Shown: positions 1 to 11,992, counted from the stretch's first letter. The stretch: DNA of 64,000 nt from Actinokineospora sp. NBRC 105648 (GCF_030269645.1 NZ_BSTR01000033.1:1-64000), one strand, 5' to 3'. The notes: generated by a model not told the origin, from the sequence alone. A program made the numbers and translations.

Positions 1-270
1 TCGGAGATGGCCCTGCACTCCGATGTCACCGCCACCGGGCTGCCGGTGTTCTTCGCCCACCCGCACTCACCCTGGGAACGCGGCAGCAACGAGAACCTCA
101 ACCGGATCGTCCGCGAGTACCTGCCCAAAGGCATCGAGATCACCAGCGACCCGCATTACCTGGCCGCCATCGCCGCCGAGATCAACGACCGACCCCGTAA
201 ACTCCACGACTGGCGCAAACCCGGCGAGGTATTCACCGAACTCCTCGAACTGGATGCTTCCACCGCTTGA
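1..270 (+). mobile_element. IS30-family transposase, C-terminal fragment (cut by window start)
   Basis: The open frame runs from base 1 to a TGA at 268-270 and has no start inside the window, so only the last 89 residues are visible. HPHSPWERGSNENLNRIVR is the signature around the last catalytic Glu of the IS30 DDE integrase domain, and YLPKG and INDRPRKLHDWRKP are typical of the family's C-terminus. The enzyme cuts and joins insertion-sequence ends. The terminal inverted repeat should lie just downstream, but I could not identify it without the left end. Whether the element is complete outside the window is unknown. Confidence 0.88.
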
Positions 271-777
271 ACTCGCCCCTCACTGTCACCAGTCTCGCCC
301 GCAGGCACGTGGCGGCGCTCGTGCGGGACGACGCCCGACCAAGGCAACGCCGTCGCCTAAGACGAGCCGGCCACGCTACTGGAGGCAGGTTCGGCGAACC
401 CGCTCATCAGCCACTCCGGAAACGCCCCTGCGCCCGGACGCACGACGCGGACTCCACATCCCCGCTCGCCGAGTACCTCGACGGCACGCTGGTCGACCTG
501 ACCACCACACCATCCCGACCCGGCGCGCACCGCTGACCTTGCTGCGCTCGGACTGCGCGTGGTCCTGCGCACGCTGATCGGACTGGACACGAACCTGATG
601 CTCGGGTCCGCGGCCGCTCGGCGCCTCGGCCAAGCCGTCGAGTTCGATGCGGGGCCGCAGCAGGTTGCTGTCTGTGCTCCGGACTCGACAGGTTCGGCTT
701 GCCGAAGAGCCGGGCGGGTTCGCCGCCGGGCCGCGGATGCGTTCGACCGCAACAGATTTGCTCCCGGGTAGACCAGA
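271..777. other. Gene-poor, apparently decayed stretch beside the IS fragment
   Basis: About 500 bases between the transposase stop and the prepilin peptidase. Short open frames exist in several phases, but none has a clear ribosome site, a recognisable motif or consistent third-position GC. The right end of the insertion sequence must lie in the first part. The rest looks like remnants of genes broken next to the element; I cannot name them. Confidence 0.5.
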
Positions 778-1581
778 TCACGGGTGGTTCAAGACGGCTA
801 AGACGATGGTCGCGGCTAAGAGGCCGGGGCCGTGCGGGATGCCAGTACGCCACTGTGGTCGGTGTAAGCGGTGCAGGGCGAGGGTCGCCATCGCGGCGAT
901 CAGCAGGGCCGTCGGCAGGGTGTGCAGGTCTGCGGCACCAAGGATGGCTCCGAGGGTGGGCGCGAGTTTCACATCGCCCATGCCGAGGGCGGCGGGGGCG
1001 GTCAGGTGAATGAGGGCGTGGAACGTGGTCAGGAGAACCGCGCCTAGCAAAGCGTTGCAGAGCACCAAAGCGCTTGGAGCGGCGAAGGCGATGAGGGCAG
1101 CGGCAACAGGGAACGCCGGAAGGGTCAGGGCGTTCGGGAGGCGTCGGTGACGGAGGTCGACGATGGTCAGGGGGACGGCCAGCCAGACGAGGAAGGTGAC
1201 GACGGGGAACCACCGGTCGGGGAGCACGCCGTAGTGCCTGCCCACGGCGGCGGCCGACCACAGGAGAGCCGTCGCGGTCGCGCACGGGGTGAGGGATGTG
1301 TTGGTGCCACGAGGGATCAGCGACAACGCGCGCCACGCGCAGGTACCCGCGGCGAGACCGGCTGAGGCGCCAAGGGCAACCGATTGCCAGAGCGTGCCGA
1401 CCATTGGCAGGTGTGGGTAGAGGATCGCGCTCAAGCCGAGGAGAAGCAGGCGTAGGGCTTCCGGGGCACGGATGCGGGTGGCGGCACGAGTGGCACCGCT
1501 CGCACCGGCGGCGTGGAACCGTTCCTTCCCAAGGCGGGGGGAAGCGGCAGAACGATTGTCCATAGTGGAATTACCAAGCAC
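778..1581 (-). CDS. Prepilin peptidase (A24 family), TadV/PilD-like
   Basis: A 267-residue polytopic membrane protein. The two catalytic aspartates of A24 aspartyl proteases are visible: D142 in VDLRHRRLPN and D203 in the GMGDVK motif. At least six hydrophobic segments follow a roughly 40-residue soluble N-terminus. The family removes the leader from type IV pilins and Flp/Tad pilins at the cytoplasmic membrane. The short form lacks the Cys-rich N-methylation domain of full PilD, so it probably only cleaves. The GTG start at 1581 is supported by AAGGAG seven bases upstream. No pilin genes are in the window. It sits 93 bases downstream of aroE on the same strand. Confidence 0.88.
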   Translation of the reverse strand: MLGNSTMDNRSAASPRLGKERFHAAGASGATRAATRIRAPEALRLLLLGLSAILYPHLPMVGTLWQSVALGASAGLAAGTCAWRALSLIPRGTNTSLTPCATATALLWSAAAVGRHYGVLPDRWFPVVTFLVWLAVPLTIVDLRHRRLPNALTLPAFPVAAALIAFAAPSALVLCNALLGAVLLTTFHALIHLTAPAALGMGDVKLAPTLGAILGAADLHTLPTALLIAAMATLALHRLHRPQWRTGIPHGPGLLAATIVLAVLNHP

Positions 1582-1674
1582 GGTGGGCTCCTTTGTTCTC
1601 TTCCAAGGTAGGAGAACAGGGTGGAGGTCCGCAGTCGCTCGATACGGTGGGGATGGTTGGCTTGACGGATTTCG

Positions 1675-2523
1675 TCAGGTGTGCATTGGGAGCGGGACGA
1701 TGCCGCCGGTCGCCTCATGCAGGGCGTCGCGCATGACCATGCGGGGGGCGGGCCTGCCGGTGAAGTGCTCGACCTGGCCGAAAGCCTGGTGCAGCAGCAT
1801 GTCCAGGCCCGTCGCGAGGCTGCCGCCCGCCGCCAGCACCGCCGTGGCCAACGGGGTTGGCCAGGGGTGGTAGATGACGTCCAGGACAACGGGCGCGTGG
1901 GACAGTTCGGTGGCGATTGGAGCAGTGGCGGCAGGCGGCGCGGTGTTCACCAAGACAGCGCAGGACTTGGCTGCCGCGGTGAAGTCCACTTCCGACCAGC
2001 GTTCCACCCGCAGCGCCAAGCCGAGGCGCCCCGCGCACTCCACCGCGTCTGCGGCGCGCGCGGGGTCGCGGACAACCACAGTCGCGGATGACAAGCCCAG
2101 TACAGCGAACGCGCCCAGCACAGCACACGCGGTGCCGCCCGCGCCCAAGACGACACCGGTCTCCCCCGCCGTGAAACCCGCCGTGCGAAGTGCCCCCACC
2201 ACACCATCGATGTCGGTGCAGTCGGCGAGCCAGCCCTCCTCGGTGCGGACAAGGGTGTTGGCCGCTCCGACCGCCGTGGCCCGGGGAGTGGCGGTCGAGG
2301 CGACCGACAGGGCGGCCCGCTTGCCGGGCATGGTCACCGAGAGTCCGACCCATTCCGGGCCGAGATCGGCGACCAACCCCGGCAACCGGACCTCGTCGCA
2401 CTCGATCCGGTCGTAGGTCCACGGCAGGCCGAGCGCCGCGTAGGCCGCCCCGTGCAGGACGGGGGACAGCGAATGGGTCACCGGCGAGCCGAGGATCCCG
2501 GCGCGGCGGAGGTCAGTAGGCAT
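1675..2523 (-). CDS. aroE: Shikimate dehydrogenase
   Basis: Reduces 3-dehydroshikimate to shikimate with NADPH in aromatic amino acid synthesis. The 282-residue protein has the shikimate-binding SPVTHSLSP (about residues 13-21), a catalytic Lys near 68 in SVTMPGK, the acidic CTDIDG motif near 101 and the nucleotide loop GAGGTACAV. SVTMPGK and CTDIDG deviate from the textbook NVTxPxK and NTDxxG. The start overlaps the last 11 bases of mltG and has no strong ribosome site, so it is probably translated by coupling. It is the last gene of the alaS-ruvX-mltG-aroE run. Confidence 0.95.
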   Translation of the reverse strand: MPTDLRRAGILGSPVTHSLSPVLHGAAYAALGLPWTYDRIECDEVRLPGLVADLGPEWVGLSVTMPGKRAALSVASTATPRATAVGAANTLVRTEEGWLADCTDIDGVVGALRTAGFTAGETGVVLGAGGTACAVLGAFAVLGLSSATVVVRDPARAADAVECAGRLGLALRVERWSEVDFTAAAKSCAVLVNTAPPAATAPIATELSHAPVVLDVIYHPWPTPLATAVLAAGGSLATGLDMLLHQAFGQVEHFTGRPAPRMVMRDALHEATGGIVPLPMHT

Positions 2524-3694
2524 CGTTGTCTTCGGCGAGCTTCACGTTCGCCTGGTGCTCGGGAAGCGAGGTGGCGAAGCACGACGTGCCGTCCTTCTTG
2601 CACCGCACGAAGTACACCCACGGGCCCTCCGCGGGCTTGGCCGCCGCCTCCAGGGCCTCCCGGCTGACCGAGGCGATCGGCGTGGGGGGCAACCCCATGT
2701 TGGCGTAGGTGTTGTAGCCGCCCGCCTTGCCGCGGTCCTCGGACCTGGTGCGGATGGCGGGGCGGTCGAGCACGTAGTTGACCGTGGAGTCGTACTGCAG
2801 CTCCATCGGCTTGGCCAGCCGGTTGTAGGTGACCCGGGAGACCTTGGTGAAGTCGGCCGTGATCGCCTCGCGCTGCACCAGCGACCCCATGACGAGGACC
2901 TGGTACGGGGTGAACCCGGTGGCGTCGGCCAACGCGGGCATCCCGGCGCTCTGCAGCACGGCCGAGGAGTCCGAGAGCAGCTTCTTCCACAACTCCTCGG
3001 CGGAGGACCCGGGCTTGACCTCGTAGACGTCGGGCATGACCAGGCCCTCGAGCCTGCGCTTGGCCTCGGGCGCGCGCGAGGCGTCGGCGACTGCCCAGTC
3101 CGGCACCCCTAACGCGGCCAGGTCCGCCGTCTCGGCCGTCTTGCGCAGCTCCTCCGCTGGCACGCAGGTGCTCTTGCCGTTGAGGTCCGCGCACGAGGCC
3201 TTGGACAGCAGCGAGAAGATGCCCGGGGTGACGTTGGTGCCGTTGGTGATGTCGTCGAGCTGGGTGCCCGCCTTGATCTGCAGGTTGCCCACGCGAGCCT
3301 TGGGGTTGACGATCGCGGTGACCGCGTCCTTGCCGGAGACCTTGGTGCGCATGACGTAGTAGCCCGGCTGCACCGAGCGGACCTTGGCCTCCGACTCAGC
3401 GGCCGCGATGAACGCCTTCGCGCTGGCGACCACGCCCTGGTCCTTGAGCGTGGTGGCGATGGCGCCGGTCGAGTCGCCGCCCTTGACCTCGACCACGATG
3501 TCGGACTCGCCCGCGCCGGAGAAGTCGTCGTAGCCGCCGATGTCGGAGAGCATGCGCAGCCCGTACCAGACGCCGCCGCCGATCAGGGCGAGCACGACGA
3601 GGCCGAAGACAGCCAGTTTGATCCGCCTGGTGTCGCGCTTGGGCTTGCGCTCGCGTTGATCCTCGTCCTCGAACAGCCCGAGTTCGTCGGTCAT
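2513..3694 (-). CDS. mltG: Endolytic murein transglycosylase MltG (YceG family)
   Basis: A membrane-anchored lytic transglycosylase thought to cut nascent peptidoglycan strands and set glycan length. The 393-residue form has a charged cytoplasmic N-terminus, one membrane segment (about residues 28-49), a LysM-like region and the YceG catalytic region with Glu in SLVQREA, followed by VSRVTYNRL and QYDSTVNYV. I chose the ATG at 3694 because GGAGG sits seven bases upstream; the open frame reaches 3745. Its ATG overlaps the ruvX TGA by one base. Confidence 0.94.
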   Translation of the reverse strand: MTDELGLFEDEDQRERKPKRDTRRIKLAVFGLVVLALIGGGVWYGLRMLSDIGGYDDFSGAGESDIVVEVKGGDSTGAIATTLKDQGVVASAKAFIAAAESEAKVRSVQPGYYVMRTKVSGKDAVTAIVNPKARVGNLQIKAGTQLDDITNGTNVTPGIFSLLSKASCADLNGKSTCVPAEELRKTAETADLAALGVPDWAVADASRAPEAKRRLEGLVMPDVYEVKPGSSAEELWKKLLSDSSAVLQSAGMPALADATGFTPYQVLVMGSLVQREAITADFTKVSRVTYNRLAKPMELQYDSTVNYVLDRPAIRTRSEDRGKAGGYNTYANMGLPPTPIASVSREALEAAAKPAEGPWVYFVRCKKDGTSCFATSLPEHQANVKLAEDNDAY

Positions 3695-4184
3695 CACTCC
3701 GCCTCCGCAGATCGTGCGAGCGCCGCCGACCGGGCGTCGAGCCACGACTGCAGGATCTCCACAGCCGCGGCCTGGTCCACGACAGCGCGCTGGCGCTTGC
3801 CGCGGACCCCCCGTTCACTGAGCATCCGCGAGGCGGACACCGTGGTCAGGCGCTCGTCGGCGAGCCGAACCGGCACCGGGGCGACCCGGCGGGCCAGCTC
3901 GGTGGCATAGGCCACCGCACCCTGCGCGGCCGCGCCGTGACGCGCGGCGAGGGTCCTGGGCAATCCGACCACCACTTCGACCACCTCGTGCTCGGCGACG
4001 AGCTCGGTGAGCCGGTCGAGATCGCCGCCCGACCGCTCGTCGCGGGACAGCGTAACGAGCGGAGTGGCCAGAATGGGAGAGGGATCGCTCAGCGCCACAC
4101 CGACCCGGACGGAGCCGACGTCCACGGCGAGCCTGCGGCCGCGCCCCGGGTCGTCGGCTCCGGGCCGGTCTGGTCTGCTGCCCA

Positions 4185-4185
<1 letters not shown>
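3694..4185 (-). CDS. ruvX: Holliday junction resolvase-like RuvX/YqgF
   Basis: An RNase H-fold nuclease, implicated in Holliday junction resolution and pre-16S rRNA 5'-end processing. The 163 residues contain [15 protein letters not shown] with the first catalytic Asp, [22 protein letters not shown] with the conserved Glu, and the last Asp in [11 protein letters not shown] short Gly/Asp/Arg-rich extension precedes the domain. Both ends overlap a neighbour by one base (alaS upstream, mltG downstream), giving tightly coupled translation. Confidence 0.94.
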
Positions 4186-6845
<2,660 letters not shown>

Positions 6846-6909
6846 GGTGGTCCTTCATTCGATCACGGGGGTTCGACGGGCGCGGGCGCGGCGAACGGCG
6901 AAGGCTGGC

Positions 6910-7194
6910 TCAGCCGTTCGCCCTGCGCGCTCGCGCGTCGGAGCGCGCGGGCCGGTTGCCGGGGGTGACGCCGGAACGGCGCTCGACCGCGTCGGTCAGC
7001 TCCTCTTCGCGCTCGGTCATGCCCGCGCGGACGTCGGCGCCGAACGCGCCCATGGCGCCCGCGAGCTCGCGCACGGCGTCGCCGAGGTTGCCCGCGATGC
7101 CCGCGGGAGTGACGGCGTGCGCGGTGGAGCGGGCCTTGCGGTTGAGCGCGACGCCCGCGGCGATGCCGACGCCGAGCCAGAACACGCGCTTCAT
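6910..7194 (-). CDS. Small DUF6167-like protein
   Basis: 94 residues. An N-terminal hydrophobic stretch (VFWLGVGIAAGVALN) follows MKR; the rest is an amphipathic helix-rich region and a basic Arg/Ala tail. Proteins like this accompany alaS in many actinomycetes; the role is not known to me. The ATG overlaps the stop of the preceding DUF948 gene by four bases, so the two are almost certainly co-translated and may act together at the membrane. Confidence 0.75.
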   Translation of the reverse strand: MKRVFWLGVGIAAGVALNRKARSTAHAVTPAGIAGNLGDAVRELAGAMGAFGADVRAGMTEREEELTDAVERRSGVTPGNRPARSDARARRANG

Positions 7195-7610
7195 GACCGG
7201 TTCCCGCGGCGCTTGCGGCCCTTGGCGGGGCGGGAGTGCTTGCCCTCGATCTCACCCTTGGCGCGGCGGCGGGCGCGGATGGCCTTGCTGACGCCGTAGG
7301 ACAGCGCCGCGGCCTTGACCAGGGGGCCGCCGAGCGTGGCGGTGAACACCGAGGCGAGCGCGGAGACGTTGCCGGTGACGGCCTGGGCGTTGGCGGTGAT
7401 CCCGTCGACCCGCTCGAGCTGGGTGTTGACGTGGGTCAGCGTGGTGTTGGCGCCGTCGAAGAGCGGGTCGCTGTTCTCGTGCGCCTTGCGGATGGCGATG
7501 GTGGCCTCGTCCAACGTGCGGCCCAGCTTGGCCAGCACGATGCCCAGCAGCACAACCAGCAGCACGAACGCGCCTGCGGCCACCAGCGCGGCGATCTGCC
7601 CTGCTGTCAC
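7191..7610 (-). CDS. DUF948 membrane protein
   Basis: 139 residues. One N-terminal transmembrane helix (about residues 6-28) is followed by a long amphipathic helical region, like the DUF948 proteins of Firmicutes and actinomycetes, and a very basic C-terminus rich in Arg and Lys. The GTG start at 7610 is preceded by GAGGAGG. Function is unproven; a structural or scaffolding role at the inner face of the membrane is a guess. First gene of the alaS transcription unit. Confidence 0.8.
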   Translation of the reverse strand: MTAGQIAALVAAGAFVLLVVLLGIVLAKLGRTLDEATIAIRKAHENSDPLFDGANTTLTHVNTQLERVDGITANAQAVTGNVSALASVFTATLGGPLVKAAALSYGVSKAIRARRRAKGEIEGKHSRPAKGRKRRGNRS

Positions 7611-7729
7611 GAGCCCTCCTCTGGCATGACCCGGATTGATCCGCGCCAGGCTACCGTGCCGCTCGCGGGCGGGCCTGCCCGGTCAGGTGGCCCTGTCCCG
7701 TGTCGACAGTGTGCCCATCGCGGGCCGGT

Positions 7730-9073
7730 TCAGTCGCCTCGAACAACCCTGCGCAGCTTGGGCACCCGGTCGGCGAGGTGGCGTTCGGCGCCGCGCTGGG
7801 TGGGCTCGTAGTAGTCGCGGCCGCGCAGTTCGTCGGGTGGGTACTGCTGGGTGAGGACGCCCTCGGGAACGTCGTGCGGGTAGCGGTAACCCGTGGCGTT
7901 GCCGAGCTTCTTGGCGCCCGCGTAGTGGCCGTCGCGCAGGTGCGCGGGCACCAAGCCCGCGGCCCCCGCGCGAACGTCGGCGATAGCGCTGTCGATCGCG
8001 GTTATCACCGCGTTGGACTTCGGGGCGGTGGCCAGGTGCACGGTGGCTTGAGCGAGGGCGAGTCTGCCCTCCGGCATGCCGATGAGCTGCACGGCCTGGG
8101 AGGCGGCGACCGCGACCTGCAGGGCGGTGGGGTCGGCCATGCCGATGTCCTCGCTGGCGTGCACGACCAGGCGGCGGGCGATGAACCTCGGGTCCTCCCC
8201 CGCCTCGATCATCCGGGCGAGGTAGTGCAGGGCGGCGTCGACGTCGGAGCCGCGGATGGACTTGATGAAGGCGCTGGTCACGTCGTAGTGCTGGTCGCCG
8301 GAGCGGTCGTACCGGACGGCGGCCTTGTCGACGGTGGCCTCGACGGTCGCCAGGTCGATGGCGCCGTCGCGGGTCGCGAGCGCGGAGTCGGCGGCGGCCT
8401 CGAGCGCGGTGAGCGCGCGCCGCGCGTCGCCACCGGCGAGGCGGACCAGGTGCGCCTCGGCGTCATCGTCGAGGGTGACGGTGCCCGCGAGACCGCGGTC
8501 GTCGGCGACCGCGCGGCGGATGAGGGCTTGGACGTCGGTATCGGTAAGAGGCTGTAGTTGGAGCACAAGAGAGCGGGACAGCAGCGGGGAGACGACGGAG
8601 AAGAATGGGTTCTCGGTCGTCGCGGCGACGAGGAGGACGATGCGGTCTTCAACGGCTCCCAGGAGGGCATCCTGCTGAGTGCGGGAGAAGCGGTGGACCT
8701 CGTCGATGAAGAGGACGGTCGACTCACCGGAGTGTGTAAGACGTCGCCGTGCGTCGTCGATGACCGCGCGAACTTCTTTGACACCCGCGGAAAGCGCGGA
8801 GAGGGCGACGAAGCGCCTGCCGATGGCTGAGGACACAAGAGTCGCCAGGGTTGTCTTACCGGTGCCTGGCGGGCCGTAAAGCAGGATCGATGCGGGAGCG
8901 GCCCCTTCGACCAGGCGGCGAAGCGGGGCGCCGGCGCCGAGCAGGTGGTCTTGGCCGAGCACCTCGTCCAGGGTGGCCGGGCGCATCCGCACAGCCAACG
9001 GGGTGTTCGCCGCCGCCTTGCGCACGGCGGCGGAGGAGGCGGGTGCGCCGAAGAGGTCGAACTCCTGTTCCAC
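7730..9073 (-). CDS. rarA: Replication-associated recombination protein A (RarA/MgsA), AAA+ ATPase
   Basis: A clamp-loader-like ATPase acting at stalled replication forks. Visible motifs: [16 protein letters not shown] at the N-terminus, Walker [10 protein letters not shown], Walker B FIDEVHRF, sensor [11 protein letters not shown], then the MgsA tetramerisation region ([16 protein letters not shown] and [14 protein letters not shown]). The open frame reaches a GTG at 9145. I prefer the GTG at 9073 because it leaves a short EQEFDLFG N-terminus like other RarA proteins, with GGGTAG upstream; neither site has a strong Shine-Dalgarno. Divergent from the graspetide genes. Confidence 0.92.
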   Translation of the reverse strand: MEQEFDLFGAPASSAAVRKAAANTPLAVRMRPATLDEVLGQDHLLGAGAPLRRLVEGAAPASILLYGPPGTGKTTLATLVSSAIGRRFVALSALSAGVKEVRAVIDDARRRLTHSGESTVLFIDEVHRFSRTQQDALLGAVEDRIVLLVAATTENPFFSVVSPLLSRSLVLQLQPLTDTDVQALIRRAVADDRGLAGTVTLDDDAEAHLVRLAGGDARRALTALEAAADSALATRDGAIDLATVEATVDKAAVRYDRSGDQHYDVTSAFIKSIRGSDVDAALHYLARMIEAGEDPRFIARRLVVHASEDIGMADPTALQVAVAASQAVQLIGMPEGRLALAQATVHLATAPKSNAVITAIDSAIADVRAGAAGLVPAHLRDGHYAGAKKLGNATGYRYPHDVPEGVLTQQYPPDELRGRDYYEPTQRGAERHLADRVPKLRRVVRGD

Positions 9074-9390
9074 GGTGTTCGACGCTACCCGCACGCGGTC
9101 ATGGGGCGAGCGGTCCGCCCTGGGCGACAAGCGCGTTGACGTCACCTGATCGGGCGGCTTGCCAACGCCCGGCGGTCAGCCTTAAATTTTGCGTGGAGGT
9201 CGGGATGATTTCAACCTGATCAGCGTTCAGGGGGCCGGCGAGGACGCGAGCGGGAAATCGACGAACATGTGCCACCGACGAAAACCGGACCCCTTCGCAT
9301 GATCGGATTCACCCGCCGGGGAACTGCCCGATCCCGGGGTGTGCCCTACCTTTGACAACACCCGCCAGGGCTGTCGACAAGAGGAAACGC

Positions 9391-9642
9391 ATGACCACTC
9401 CAGCAGATCCGATTTTCCCGGCAGGCGCCCTCCTCCCCCTCACCGAACGCGGCGGTTACGCGCCGCCCGAGCACGTTCCGGCGGGACTGCGGCCGTATTC
9501 CGCCGCACTCGCGGTCACCCCACCGCGGGCCGGTGGCGACGAGACCACCGCGACCCAGGACACCGAGGTGAAGCAGACCCAGTTCGGCGCCGACGGCCGG
9601 GTGGAGACCGACGCGGTGCCCATCGTGGTCACCGACAGCTGA
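9391..9642 (+). CDS. tgmA: ATP-grasp-modified RiPP precursor (graspetide, TIGR04186-like)
   Basis: An 83-residue peptide: leader with FPAG, PLTERGGY and LRPYS (33-37), then a core rich in Thr and acids from about residue 48 (donors T52, T53, T55, T58, T63; acids D50, E51, D57, E59, D68, E72, D74). Family knowledge: a dedicated ATP-grasp ligase joins acid side chains to Thr/Ser hydroxyls as macrolactones. Core residues D68-G69 form an Asp-Gly, the sequence most prone to aspartimide. The ATG at 9391 has AGAGGA six bases upstream; an in-frame ATG at 9352 has none. The ligase gene starts four bases after the stop. Confidence 0.85.
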   Translation: MTTPADPIFPAGALLPLTERGGYAPPEHVPAGLRPYSAALAVTPPRAGGDETTATQDTEVKQTQFGADGRVETDAVPIVVTDS

Positions 9643-9645
9643 GCC

Positions 9646-10599
9646 GTGGGAGCGACCGGGCGCGCGGTTCTCGTGGTCAGCGCGCATGACGACCTGACCG
9701 CGAAGGCGATCACCGAGGAGCTGCACCGCAGGTCGCACCCGGTCGAGCGGTTCGACTTGGGCGACTTCCCGGCGGCGGTGGGCTTCACCGCGGAACTGCG
9801 CGGCGGCCGCTGGCACCTCGCCGGGGCGCTCGACCTGGAGCGCTTCGGCGCCATCTACTACCGGCGGCCCACCCGGTTCGCCTTCCCCGACGGGCTGTCC
9901 GCGGCCGACCGCGCGTTCGCCGCCGAGGAGGCGCGCCTCGCGGTCGGTGGGGTGCTGGCCACGTTCGACGGCACCTGGGTCAACGACCCGGCGAAGACCG
10001 CGATCGCGGAATACAAACCGCTGCAATTGTCGGTCGCCGCGCGGATCGGCCTGTCGGTTCCGCACACGCTGATCACCAATGACCACGCCGCGGTGGCGGC
10101 TTTCAGTGAGCACAACAGTCACGTTGTGTGCAAACCGCTTTCCTCGGTTGCGCACCGGGTGGACGACTCGGTGCGGATCACCTACACCACTCCGATCGAC
10201 GGCGACGACATCGATCCGGCAATGGTCGGGGCGACGGCGCACCTGTTCCAAGAGCGGGTCGACAAGCAGTACGAGGTCCGGGTGACGATGGTGGGCCGCC
10301 GCCCGCTCGGGGTGGCGATCCACGCGCACAGCGCGGCGGCCCGGCGCGACTGGCGGTCGGACTACGCGTCGCTGACCTACGCCGCCGCGGCCGTGCCCGC
10401 GGCGGTGGCCGAGCGGTTGTGCGACTACCTGGACGCCTTCGGGCTCGCGTTCGGCGCCTTCGACCTCGTGGTGACCCCCGAGGACGAGTGGGTCTTCCTG
10501 GAGTGCAACCCGTCGGGCCAGTGGCTCTGGCTCGAGCGCGAGACCGGTGTTCCCATCACCTCGGCCCTGGCCGACCTGCTCACAGGCAAGGCGACATGA
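9646..10599 (+). CDS. tgmB: ATP-grasp ribosomal peptide maturase (SAV_5884/TgmB-like)
   Basis: A 317-residue ATP-grasp ligase expected to activate Asp/Glu side chains of the precursor and form ester crosslinks. The family pattern is clear: AIYYRRPTRF, DPAKTAIAEYKPLQL, VVCKPLSSVAH in the ATP lid region, YEVRVTMVG, and the metal/ATP site FLECNPSGQWLWLE near the C-terminus. Rossmann-like start AVLVVSAHDDLTA. It starts at GTG 9646 with little ribosome site, so translation probably depends on the upstream precursor gene. Its TGA overlaps the next ATG by four bases. Confidence 0.93.
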   Translation: MGATGRAVLVVSAHDDLTAKAITEELHRRSHPVERFDLGDFPAAVGFTAELRGGRWHLAGALDLERFGAIYYRRPTRFAFPDGLSAADRAFAAEEARLAVGGVLATFDGTWVNDPAKTAIAEYKPLQLSVAARIGLSVPHTLITNDHAAVAAFSEHNSHVVCKPLSSVAHRVDDSVRITYTTPIDGDDIDPAMVGATAHLFQERVDKQYEVRVTMVGRRPLGVAIHAHSAAARRDWRSDYASLTYAAAAVPAAVAERLCDYLDAFGLAFGAFDLVVTPEDEWVFLECNPSGQWLWLERETGVPITSALADLLTGKAT

Positions 10600-11792
10600 C
10601 CACGCTGCTCCCCTGGCCGCCGCTGGCGGCCGACCTCGTCGAGACCCTGGTCCGCGACGGGGCGCTGACCACGCCCGAGCTGATCTCCGCCTACCGGGAG
10701 ACACCTCGGCACGTGTTCGTGCCGAGGTTCACCGTCGGCACGACCGGCCCGGCGTTCGCCGCCGAGGACGACGAGCAGGCGTGGCTGCGGGCGGTGTACA
10801 CCGATCGCTCGCTCACCACCCAGCGCCTGGCCCACCCCGACGGCTGGAGCACCGCAGCGGGCCCGCTGCTGGTGCCGACGAGTTCGTCCACCGAACCTGG
10901 CCTGATGGCGCGGATGCTGGAGAGCCTGGACGTGCGCGCGGGCCACCGGGTGCTGGAGATCGGGACCGGCACCGGCTACAACGCCGCGCTGCTGAGCCAC
11001 CTGGTCGGCTCGGCGAACGTGGTCAGCGTCGACCTCGACCCCGGGTTGGTGGCGGCCGCGCGCGAGCGGCTCGCCGAGATCGGTCACCGGCCCACACTCG
11101 TGGTGGGCGACGGGGAGCTGGGTGCCGCCGAGCACGGGCCGTACGACCGGATCATCGCCACCGCGGGGGTGCCGGGCATCCCGGCGACCTGGGTTGAGCA
11201 GTTGCGCCCAGGCGGCCGGGTCGTCGCGAACGTGCGCGGTGAGCTGGCCACCGGTCCGGTCTGCGTGCTGGACGGCGACGGCGACCCGATCAGGCTCGCC
11301 GGGCGCTTCGCGGGCTTCGAGGGGCACTTCATGTGGCTGCGGCCCCAGGCGGACAACCCGTTGCGCCCGCACCAGAGCACGTCCGCGGGCGCGGTGGGCA
11401 CGGTCTCCTGGACCACGACTCGGCTGGACCCGGCCGCGCTCGTCGGCGACGCGCCGTTCCGCTTCCTGCTCCAGCTCCAACTGCGCGGCGTCGACGGGCT
11501 CTACGCGGGCGAGACCGCGCACCCGGCCACCGGCGTCCGGCAGCACGCGGTCTCGGTGACCGCGTCCGACCTGTCGCGCGCGGACGTGTTCACTGAGTCG
11601 GACGGCACCCGTCTGGTGGTGCAGCGCGGCGAGCGGCGGCTGTGGGACACGGTGGAGTCGACCTGGGACCTGCTCGGCGAGCTGGGCAGGCCCGGCGTCG
11701 ACCGGTTCGGTGTCACGGTCACGCGCGGGGAGCAGTTCGTCTGGCTGGACAGTCCGGATGGTCCGCACCGTTGGCCCCTGCCGCTCGTCTGA
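10596..11792 (+). CDS. Protein-L-isoaspartate O-methyltransferase-like graspetide tailoring enzyme (TIGR04188-like)
   Basis: 398 residues. The N-terminal half is PIMT-like: PRHVFVPRF, SLTTQ, SSSTEPGLMARML and the SAM motif RVLEIGTGTGYNAALL, followed by VSVDLDPGLVAAARERL and DRIIATAGV. A roughly 170-residue C-terminal domain, typical of the RiPP-associated form, follows and may bind the peptide. In the characterised fuscimiditide-type systems such enzymes methylate an Asp of the crosslinked peptide, which then collapses to an aspartimide. Same role is inferred here. ATGA overlap with the ligase gene makes a tight three-gene operon. Confidence 0.88.
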   Translation: MTTLLPWPPLAADLVETLVRDGALTTPELISAYRETPRHVFVPRFTVGTTGPAFAAEDDEQAWLRAVYTDRSLTTQRLAHPDGWSTAAGPLLVPTSSSTEPGLMARMLESLDVRAGHRVLEIGTGTGYNAALLSHLVGSANVVSVDLDPGLVAAARERLAEIGHRPTLVVGDGELGAAEHGPYDRIIATAGVPGIPATWVEQLRPGGRVVANVRGELATGPVCVLDGDGDPIRLAGRFAGFEGHFMWLRPQADNPLRPHQSTSAGAVGTVSWTTTRLDPAALVGDAPFRFLLQLQLRGVDGLYAGETAHPATGVRQHAVSVTASDLSRADVFTESDGTRLVVQRGERRLWDTVESTWDLLGELGRPGVDRFGVTVTRGEQFVWLDSPDGPHRWPLPLV

Positions 11793-11891
11793 GAGCAAGC
11801 ACACCGCGCGGCCGGGGGCTCCCCCTTCTCAGCCGTTGGACACCCGCGGTCACCTGTTGACCGCCACCGGTGCCGGTGTTCGGATAAGAGC

Positions 11892-11978
11892 GTGTCCACG
11901 GTGAAGCAGGCCCAAGCCCTTACCCGGCGCAGGCACGTCGACTTCGCCCGAGTGTGCAGCCAGGGCTGTCACCGCTGA
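11892..11978 (+). CDS. 28-codon Cys-codon leader peptide of the sulfur operon
   Basis: GTG at 11892, TGA at 11976-11978. The product ends LTRRRHVDFARVCSQGCHR, matching the actinobacterial leader peptide pattern (R-R-H-V-D-F/L-x-R-V ... C) found in front of sulfur-assimilation operons. It has two Cys codons, TGC at 11955 and TGT at 11967, close to the stop. A purine-rich TAAGAG lies just upstream, with short spacing. Known cases in actinobacteria act as cysteine-responsive attenuators: ribosomes stalling at Cys codons expose the downstream genes. It ends 72 bases before sfnG. Confidence 0.75.
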   Translation: MSTVKQAQALTRRRHVDFARVCSQGCHR

Positions 11979-11992
11979 GGGTCCACCCCGCC

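Noticed and set aside
1-330. Complete insertion sequence
   Set aside because: Only the C-terminal end of the transposase is in the window and no terminal inverted repeat could be matched.
9352-9390. Earlier ATG for the graspetide precursor
   Set aside because: No ribosome site there, while AGAGGA precedes ATG 9391, and the added residues (ARAVDKRKR) are unlike the family leader.
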